A DNA stretch of 64,000 nucleotides, taken from positions 9,536,863 through 9,600,862 of the forward strand of contig OX243819.1 of assembly GCA_945859605.1 (NCBI GenBank), read 5' to 3'. The position numbers were made by a program, and so were the translations under genes. The notes under the pieces were generated by a model. That model worked only from the letters and a program-made list of their open reading frames with translations, was not told where the DNA came from and ran no database searches. This DNA comes from Lumbricus rubellus. Taxonomy: Eukaryota > Annelida > Clitellata > Crassiclitellata > Lumbricidae. This document shows positions 56,682 to 64,000 of the stretch, in pieces; the first letter of the stretch is position 1, and each line of letters opens with the position of its first letter.

Positions 56682-59600
56682 TCCTTGATAATGGCCTTAC
56701 ACAATGTCAGGATTCTTCTGTGGATGAACAGGAAACCAGTGTAGAAGCACAAGATGACAGTTTGGCACATAGTGTGTGTGATTCTTCACGAGTGCTTCTT
56801 CAGAGTAGAAGTGGTACTTCAGATGTGGTACTTCGAAGTAGAACTGGTACTTCAAAAGTAGTTCTTCAAGGTGGAGGCGATACTTCTAATATCATGGATC
56901 ATACTTATGTCCAAAATTCTTTCTTGTCAGGTGATAGACTTATTCATCAAGTTTATGCTGACTTAACAGTTTACTTTATTCTCTCTTAGTTTTATAGTAA
57001 TTAACTTTTTACTTCAATTCAGTCTTTCATCAGATGGCAACTATTATTGTAATTGATTGTACAGCTAATAGAAGTGGTAGCGCCACTTAACGTAGCTGAA
57101 ATGCAGAATTGTTAATTTTAACAAATTGGATATATATATTATGTATATACACTGTGCCCCATAAAAAAACACACCAAAAAGCTTTGTCATGAAACGCATG
57201 TAAGTCTAATGTTAAATGAGAAAAAGTAATGTTTCATTTAGGAAGATGTTGGAAGTGATGTCTCTTCGATAAGAAAAGTAATGTTTCATTTAAGAAGATG
57301 TTCGAAGTGATGTCCCTTCGCTTGAACGCCGGCTCTCAGCCTTGGCCGCCACTGTTCAATAGCTTTGTCAATGACACTCTGCTTCAACTGTGCCCACACA
57401 ACGATGAGGCGCTCCTTCAACTCGTTGATGTCCCGTATTGCTGTCTGGTAGACGCGTTCCTGTATTAGACCCCAAATTCTGTAGTCAACGGGATTGAGGT
57501 CTGGTGAGTTTGCTGGCCAGAGTTCTGGTCCAATGAAGCTTGGTGTTTCACGTCGCAGCAACGCAATGGTGTCCTTTGCGCGATGTGCTGGGGCGCTGTC
57601 CTGCTGGAGAATGAATAAGTCGCTTGACATCCCTCTGATCGCTGGCAACATCTGCTCCATCAACAGGATATTCCTGTAATATTCGCCGTTGACCTTCACC
57701 CCAGATTCAACGAAGAACAATTCCGTGCACCCGAGCTTCGAGACGGCGACGGAGACCATCAGTGAGCGGCTGAAAGTCGGGCGGGTCCGCAGTAGGCGAT
57801 TGGCGTCAACGTTGCGCTTCAGTGTTGTCGTGGATACGTAGAGGCCATTTTTATTCCAACCCTTCTGCGGGAACTCTTTTATCAACCGACGACTACTGTA
57901 ACCCTTCAACAATACTAAATTCTTAATAAAAAATTTATCTTCGTTGCTGAAAACCAATTTAACTATAAGTTACTAATCTCTGTTTAAATGTTTCCAAACA
58001 CGCCTAGTCTGCGTCACTGCCTCCAACAGCAACCAATTCTGTGAGTAAGTAAAATGTAAAATATTTTTGTGGCAAAATTATCTGAGAAACTACGTACAAA
58101 CTTTTATTACAATTGGCTTAGTTTTATAGAAGATTTTTGGAAAAGTTTTTTGGTGTTTTTTTTTTATGGGGCACAGTGTATATATTTGAATGGCTTGGTC
58201 GTATTTGAAGCTATGCTTATCTACATAACATTTGTGTGACTGTTTATGAAAAAAACTTCTGAAGTATATTGGAAGAACTTTAATGTAATGTAATGATGAC
58301 AATTTCTATGTGTGTATATGTTAGTAAAGCTACTGATTTTTTTTGTCATAATGTAGTTATATTAAGAAACCTTTGTTGAGCTATTCAATTTTCGCATCGT
58401 CTTATTCAATTTTGGTGTTTTATAATTGCAATTTCATTAGATGCGAGTGTAAGACTATATATGAAGTTATGTATGTTTATGTTGGCTATATAAACATATT
58501 GTAGAAAATAAAAATATTAGGATTGGAACAGATTTTAAAAAATTAATTTATTGATCTTCAAAATTTAACTTTGATTCTTTAATTAGATTCAATTAATTTT
58601 AGATCCGTGGTGTAAAGTGTGGAAACTTACATTTTTAGTCACTCAGTCAGTTATTACCAGGCATACAATTTTAAAACTTTAATCATTCCTCACGCAGAAG
58701 GTGACACGTCAGCAATGTGTTCTAACCATGATATGTTATCTGTTTTTGCAATAGAGACCGTTCATTTTGTCATCTTAGACCTTTCCATAATTAACCTCTT
58801 CGTTAAATGCAAAATTATCGCTGAATTTTTCCACTTAAACATTTCACATTATCATTTGTTTATATCAGAAATGGACCACTCAAAATAATGAAACAGGTTT
58901 TAAGAAATTATTCGAACAGGCGGTAATTAATATATAATTTTTTAACATGATCTGAAGCCCTGAAAAAATATGTAATTGCCACTGGTAATTGGCATAATAG
59001 TAGAAGTACCTGCACGAAAGCATACAGCCAGAACCTCTGCAGGCTGACTTTGCTAAGTGAATTTCCTAATACCTGCATCCAGCACAGACTTTATAAAGAT
59101 ATCTTTTGTTTTATTTGCAGATGAGAAGACAGTCAACGGTGATAACACCATTAATCGTGGTACGGTAAATGACTTCAAGATCTACAGATGTGGGGAATGT
59201 GATGCCTTCTTCGTCAATGTTAGTACACTTCTCGCCCACATGGAGCTACACATTGTGCCTTTGGAGGACAGCAGACCACAGCAGCAGCAGCAGCCTCATC
59301 AGCGAGATGCTGATCTACACGATGCTGCTTCTCTGGAAACACTCTTCATCAAGCAAGAGGGTTGCCAGATATCCGACATGGAACAGGTCTTCTGCATAAT
59401 TCAAGACAAAGACAACTCACAGACAATCGACGGCCATTCCGTTGAAGTCGTGCGTTTCTCAACGCTACAGAAGCTCAGCGGCGAAAAGCCAATCAAGTTC
59501 GGGTCTGCAGACGCTGAAGTCAACTCCACAAAAGTTCCGAAGAAGCGCGGTGGTCCTGTCAAGCAAAAGCCCGTCAAATTGGAACCCACAGCTGTGTTGA

Positions 59601-60601
59601 CCGAAGACCTCATTCTGAACGGACAAACCATGCAGGCTGTCGTCCCAAAGGAGGAAATGTTCGCCTCAAACGAAGACGAACCACCGTACAGGTGTGGCAT
59701 CTGCGGAAAGCAGTTGTCGTCGAGTCGGTCCCGCGACCGTCACGTGGGCCTTCACGCGGGCGAAAAGCCGCACGCGTGCAACATGTGCGATAAGAAATTC
59801 GCGAACCCGTACGACCTTAAGAAGCACTGTCGCATACACACCGGCGAGAAGCCGTACGAATGTGACGTCTGCAAGCGATGCTTTGCGCAGTCGTCGACGA
59901 TGACGATCCATCGCCAGACGCACGACCGGCGCACGCCTTCGCTGTGCAGCATCTGCGGCAACCAGTTCTCGAGCATCAAGAGCCTGCGCCTGCACGTCAA
60001 GCTCCACTCCGAGGAGACGTCGTTCGAGTGCGTCTGGTGCGGCAAACGCTTCGGCCAGATCGGGCGGCTCAAGCGGCACATCAGGAACCACACGGGCGAA
60101 CGGCCGTACGTCTGCGAGACATGCGGCAAGAGCTTTCTGACGCCCCGCACATTCCAGGCGCACAACAGCATCCACACGGGGGAGCGGCCTCACGCGTGCC
60201 CCTACTGCCCGAAGTCGTTCGCTGACGCGGGCATTCTCCGTAAGCACAAGCGGATACACACGGGGGAGCGGCCGTACAAGTGCGAGACGTGCTCAAAGGA
60301 CTTCGGCCAGGCCGAGTCGCTGCGCATACACCGTAGAACGCACACGGGTGAGCGCCCGTACAAGTGTACAGACTGTGATAAATCGTTTCAATCGCTGAGC
60401 AATCTCAAGACGCACTCGAGGATGCACACGAAGGAAAAGCCGTACAGCTGCGCGCAGTGCGGTGTCACGTATTCCACGAATGGACAGCTCGTCAAGCACG
60501 CGCAGAAAGTTCATAACCTTTCAAGCGATCGGCCGCCGCAATCGCAGACGATCTGTTATAGTGCACTTCTTGAAGACAAATCATTGTGTGGCTGGTCTTG
60601 A
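56682..60601 (+). CDS. C2H2 zinc-finger protein, 11 fingers; 5' end uncertain
   Basis: Supported coding exons are 56682-56930 (acceptor TTGTAG, donor CAG|GTGATA, phase 1 to phase 1) and 59121-60601 (acceptor TTTGCAG, stop TGA). The upstream start exon is not proven (see 55874). The first exon encodes a Ser/Thr/Gln-rich, low-complexity region. The last exon has one N-terminal C2H2 finger (CGEC...HMELH), about 145 residues of linker with a Gln-rich patch and a basic PKKRGGPVKQK stretch that could be a nuclear signal, then ten tandem fingers with TGEKPY/TGERPY linkers in most junctions. Such proteins bind DNA in the nucleus, usually as transcription regulators. No KRAB, BTB or ZAD domain was seen. 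The finger array is much more GC-rich than its surroundings. Intron 56931-59120 holds a mariner-type element. A poly(A) signal lies about 200 bp after the stop. Confidence 0.9.
57150..58178 (-). mobile_element. Tc1/mariner-type element with internal deletion, 1029 bp
   Basis: Inverted ends CACTGTGCCCCATAAAAAAA on both sides (about 31 bp, differing only in A-run length), flanked by TA at 57148-57149 and 58179-58180. TA duplication and the encoded DDE fragment identify the superfamily. It lies in an intron of the zinc-finger gene, in antisense orientation. Confidence 0.93.
57286..57957 (-). pseudogene. Internally deleted mariner-type transposase, about 223 codons
   Basis: The open frame has the N-terminal helix-turn-helix start (LLKGYSSRRLIKEFPQKGWN) and the C-terminal catalytic part: QQDSAPAH (second Asp) and SPDLNPVDYRIW (third Asp), with 37 residues between the two Asp, so a DD37D-type spacing. 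The middle is missing: right after the N-terminal ~50 residues it jumps to NRLLRTRPTFSRSLMVSVAV. The rest of the DNA-binding domain and the first catalytic Asp (normally in a TDEK-type motif) are absent. Full-length relatives are about 340 residues, so roughly 120-140 were lost. The initiator position reads TTG, not ATG. The product cannot be an active transposase. Confidence 0.9.
58179..59120. other. Remaining intron of the zinc-finger gene
   Basis: AT-rich intron sequence between the mariner element and the last zinc-finger exon. An open frame at 58619-58888 has no recognisable domain and no splice support. Confidence 0.5.
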
Positions 60602-60804
60602 TTTTGTTTATTCTAATTTCCGTGTTTGATGGAGAAGCTGTGTGGTTTAAATTTAACTAACAACTGTTAAAATTAGAAGCTTCACTGTCATGGACTACAG
60701 TGAGTTGTTGACATTTGTTAGGGCAAAGAATTGTAAATTATGAGACAGATCTTTAGTTTAAGGCTTAAAATGAACGTTTTGTGGGCATATATTTCGTTTT
60801 GTTT

Positions 60805-60814
60805 AATAAATAAA
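60805..60814 (+). terminator. Likely poly(A) signal of the zinc-finger gene
   Basis: AATAAATAAA about 200 bp downstream of the TGA stop, in an otherwise ordinary AT-rich 3' UTR. This is two overlapping AATAAA hexamers, followed by GT/T-rich sequence (GTTTGTCTC region). Confidence 0.7.
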
Positions 60815-61704
60815 GCTGTTTCTATTTTGCATTATAGTGGAATGGTTGTAATTTCGTTGTTTGTCTCACAGTTTAACTGACCGATTTGAAAATGAATGGA
60901 GCGCAAGGATTACAAATACAATCTTTGGAATTGATCTTATGGATATTGATCCGATTGTGGTTTGTTTTTGACGCATCATAGATATATATTTTGAATCTTG
61001 GACTCCATTATGATGGAGCCTAGAAGTTATAAATTATTGCAATTTATAAGTTTCTCTTTACATTTATAAAGCAGAACCTGTTGACATAGAGACAGACCGA
61101 ACTGCATAGATACAGTAACGACTAGAGTTCCTAGCATTGATTATGATGCTTTGTTTTTCATAGAGGTTGAAACCAGATGACATGACAATCTAATAAAGCA
61201 CTATGATTTGATTTTTTGTATTTGTTAGTCTCGACTTTCGAGTGCTGTGACTTGCTAATTTATGAGAACAGCACAAAATGCAAATGGAAAATTAAAGGTC
61301 TTTAGTTTTTTCTAAATGATGATGGAGACTTAGATATAAAGTTCTATGCCAATCGCAAAACACATTTAGATATAAAATTCTATGTCAATTTCAAAACACA
61401 CTATAGCGTACTGCATAGATAAATTCAACTTCTAGTTCAGGGATCTGTATATATATATAATTGCTTCCACGTCCCTGAATTTGCCAGCGTGTTATTTGTT
61501 TGACTGGCTATTGTGAAATTAATGTTAAGATTATTGTCATCCTTGGCCTTGTTAACAAAATAATGGAAGGATGTTCAGTTTTGTCTTCAGTATCATTCTG
61601 ATCAGGGCTTAAAGTGTGGCAGGACTGTCATGTACATTGTACAATTAAGGCACTTGTCTTCAAATCTCTATGCTCTCCTACCACTTATTTGGCCAGTACA
61701 CCTG
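60815..61704. other. Intergenic, nothing assignable
   Basis: AT-rich sequence between the zinc-finger 3' end and the MITE at 61705. A 40-bp imperfect duplication (TTTAGATATAAA-TTCTATG at about 61327 and 61366) is the only structure seen. Confidence 0.4.
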
Positions 61705-61920
61705 CAGGGGCGGATACAGAAATTTTCGAAGGGGGTCCACAAATTTCGGTGATCTTTGCTGAAAGATCTTAATTTATGACCTTTTTAGTCATCGAGCCGA
61801 AATGTCCGAAAAAATCTACCATTTTCCCTGCAAAAAAAATAAAAATGGGGGGGTGCACGTCCCATGCAATTTTTAAATGGGGGCATGGCCGGATTGCCCC
61901 CCCCCCTGGATCCGCCTCTG
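61705..61920. mobile_element. hAT-type MITE, 216 bp, perfect 8-bp TSD
   Basis: Left end CAGGGGCGGATACAG and, complementary, right end CAGAGGCGGATCCAG. The flanks are TACACCTG at 61697-61704 and 61921-61928. The interior has the CCTTTTTAGTCATCGAG motif shared with the MITEs at 21881, 27665 and 12982. Confidence 0.9.
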
Positions 61921-62272
61921 TACACCTGAACAGAACAGATGCACTTCATTTTTTTACACTTTAAGAACTGATCCTGATTAAGAACGTTTCTCATGTCAGA
62001 CAATCGGTTGATAGAATTAGGCCTGTAATAATATATACTTTGATGTGCCTATGGGCCTACTGCTCGGTCATGACTCATGAGCACGAGTTGCATTGGTCAT
62101 TATCATAGAGATGTACGCTATATATATAAAATATATAGGCGTTATATTTATTATAATACATCTCTATGGTCATTATTATGCAAAGCTTTTACCCGCGTCC
62201 ATTTCAAACTTGTGTAATCAAATGAAACTCTTGCTGCCACCTAGCGACGAAGGGTTTCTAAAGAAGACCAAG

Positions 62273-63408
62273 ATGGTGTCAAATAGCAAGGGCTGTGCCG
62301 TTGCTTTCTGCAAGAATACTTATTCTAATATGAGAGAAAAGAAGAAATTGAGTTTTTTCGGATTTCCGAAGGATCCAGAGAGGTACGTACACTAAAACGT
62401 TGATCGCCCGGCTTCATAACACCGTTTTATTTACATCGAGCCGATTGGCCTATCCCTGGACCTCCCTAATGATCACCGATGTGAGGTTACTCGACCAACG
62501 TAACAACGTCATTATTTTGTCAGGAATTATTGTAATAGGCTGGGACTAATACATCAATCGTAATTTCAAAATTTCTCAAAATTTATAAAGCGCTACTCGA
62601 AAACCAAGCGCGGGGCACCAGCTTAGTCACGAGCGCTGCGTCGAGTCAAAGGGTTGTCCGTAAGAGAAGTCCATGTAATGGTGACCCGGGTCGAGTTAAC
62701 CCAGCTTCATGAGAGCGACCTGAATGACCAAAAAGAGTGATAGACTAAATTGAGAAGCACAACGTTAAAGTGGCTAGGCCCTTCCTTTATACACTTTGGG
62801 CTAGGCCTAAATGAAAAACAATGACGAGGGTGTAATGTAATACCATGAATTGAATGTAGCCTTATGTAGGCTTATTATGACAGGATTAAATCAGGTGTAT
62901 TTATGTTATGGATGATTTTACAGGCCTAGGGGTTGTTAGCGATGTAGAATGATTTTCTGAATGTTCTTGCCAGTTGCGAATTTAGAATTTAAGACGATAT
63001 TGAACTGCAATCTGTATTTGTTTGAAGCCCATGTGGATTTTGAAGCTGTGGCCTAAGCTGTAGCTTGCTACCTTAATTATGCCTGTCAGGCACTGATTCT
63101 GGTTGTAAATGTTGACTGTTCTCCTAGATCGAAGCAGTGGGTTGTCAACTGTCGAACATCTAACCTTGAGAAAAAGACAGTTACTGAGCTATACGTGAAC
63201 TACAAAGTCTGTGGCGAGCACTTCGAAGATCGCATGTTTATGAATGCCACAGATCGAAACTCACTTGTCCACAATGCTGTTCCTATGGTTTTCAACTTTC
63301 CACAGTCGTCGGCAGCGAAATTTTCGAAGAAACGGAAGCCGCCAACATTACAAAGCGACATTTCGAAAAAGGTAAAAGCAGGGTTAGCAGGTCATGACTG
63401 TACAAGGT
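62273..63408 (+). CDS. THAP-domain protein, 5' part (3' exons beyond window)
   Basis: Exon 1 62273-62382, exon 2 63128-63371 or 63128-63408 (donors AAG|GTAAAA and AG|GTAATT are both possible; reading through gives a stop at 63409). From Met1 the THAP zinc finger is complete: Cys8, Cys13, Trp41, Cys65, His68, and the AVPMVF box at residues 87-92. FGFPKDPER fits the usual position of the conserved Pro. THAP domains bind DNA and occur in cell-cycle and chromatin regulators and in P-element-type transposases. The short basic tail (KFSKKRKPP) may be a nuclear signal. The start at 62273 is preferred because THAP domains sit at the N-terminus; an in-frame ATG at 62222 would add 17 residues. The rest of the protein is unknown, so host gene and transposon-derived are both possible. 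Intron 1 contains a LINE-tail repeat. Confidence 0.75.
62535..62705 (-). repeat. LINE 3'-tail repeat in THAP intron 1
   Basis: Complement of the tail at 55690-55840: AAAGCGCTACTCGAAAACCA, GCGCTGCGTCGAGTCAAAG, GGTTGTCCGTAAGAGAAG. It ends in TCGTAATTTCAAAATTTC on the other side. It is a 5'-truncated copy with no coding part. Confidence 0.7.
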
Positions 63409-63682
63409 AATTTATTGGTGATTGCCAACTCATCAGATTTCATTGAATCTCGTGCTCCAAAATCTTCAGAACTGTCCATGCAAAGGCAGCATTAGTGAGT
63501 AAGTTGCAATGCACAAAGGCCAAACTGGTTAAGAAATGGGCTCGTGTGGCTTTATATTATGCCCGTAGAGATAATTAAAATCCATCCTTTAGCGCAAAAG
63601 TTTATTGTCTTCTAAGTAGCTTGACACACATGTGGTTGAAATAAACAGGTTAAACCGTTATCTTCTCAGTATGTGAAGATAT

Positions 63683-63830
63683 ATTGCGCCTCTTCAAGAT
63701 AAGCTGCTGAATAAGACAGTTTTGAAGATCTTAAGGAACAGAGTGGAGTGACTCCTGGGAACAGAGCCCATTCCAGGTTGTAGGACCAGTGACAGAAAAT
63801 GAAGAAAATTGAATATCTTAATTGCCTTCC
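63683..63830 (+). repeat. Interspersed repeat family B, fragment
   Basis: TATTGCGCCTCTTCAAGATA, CAGAGTGGAGTGACTCCTGG and CCAGTGACAGAAAATGAAGA correspond to blocks in the copies at 5135 and 28676. It lies after the second THAP exon. Confidence 0.45.
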
Positions 63831-64000
63831 AGAAAGTCAGAGACAGTTTTTTCCAGAGAGATTTGTGCATGTAGATGCTCATGATTTGGGATGTGATTTA
63901 CAGTGCTGGACAAATTGCTTGCACTTGTTTTACAATACAAGATCATTGTATTGTTTTATGAGCACCACTTTTCACTTGCCATCACCTCTGCAGGCTTTCG

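Noticed and set aside
58619..58888. 89-codon open frame in the zinc-finger intron
   Set aside because: AT-rich, starts with ATG-like chance codon, no domain, no splice support.

Overview
The window is nuclear DNA from an animal, most likely a marine invertebrate. It has widely spaced multi-exon genes with GT-AG introns, metazoan gene families (a neuronal calcium sensor, an animal-type catalase, a C2H2 zinc-finger protein, a THAP protein), and intergenic and intronic space full of non-autonomous DNA transposons, tRNA-derived SINE-like repeats and microsatellites. The middle of the window is studded with the palindrome TAGGCCTA. This and the repeat style would fit an echinoderm or a related deuterostome, but no sequence here proves it. 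There are no bacterial operons, CRISPR arrays or phage genes. One 200-base N gap (54239-54438) marks an assembly join.

Layout. 1-5.8 kb: a complete seven-exon gene for a frequenin/NCS-1-like EF-hand protein of 202 residues, including a 25-nt microexon. 5.8-18 kb: non-coding, with a TTAA-flanked hairpin, an 8-bp-TSD MITE, and a piggyBac-like MITE whose right end is split by a 1.76-kb hAT-like element made largely of a tandem ~31-bp motif. 18-29.5 kb: non-coding, with a possible isolated first exon at 18043, a 1-kb repeat built on a GGTAAGATGGACA motif, a triple-nested transposon stack (21049-22681) and a dense microsatellite cluster (25.6-27.7 kb). 29.5-44.9 kb: a complete twelve-exon catalase gene of 507 residues whose introns hold several MITEs, a helentron-like repeat and long microsatellites. 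45-54 kb: a 2.5-kb hAT-like transposon with a frameshifted transposase, plus simple repeats. 54.9-55.85 kb: the 3' end of a CR1/L2-like LINE. 55.9-60.6 kb: a C2H2 zinc-finger gene with eleven fingers whose last intron holds an internally deleted mariner-type element. 62.2 kb to the end: the 5' part of a THAP-domain gene.

The four genes are unrelated in function (calcium signalling, peroxide detoxification, two DNA-binding proteins) and nothing suggests coordinated action. Their shared feature is transposon load. At least six insertions can be delimited to the base with perfect 8-bp, TA or TTAA target-site duplications, and several are nested, so their relative ages can be read. I found no convincing new multi-gene system. 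The most interesting items are the nested MITEs with an amplified internal motif, the tiny TTAA hairpins, the decayed hAT-like transposase family, and the split gene models (microexon, possible alternative catalase first exon).
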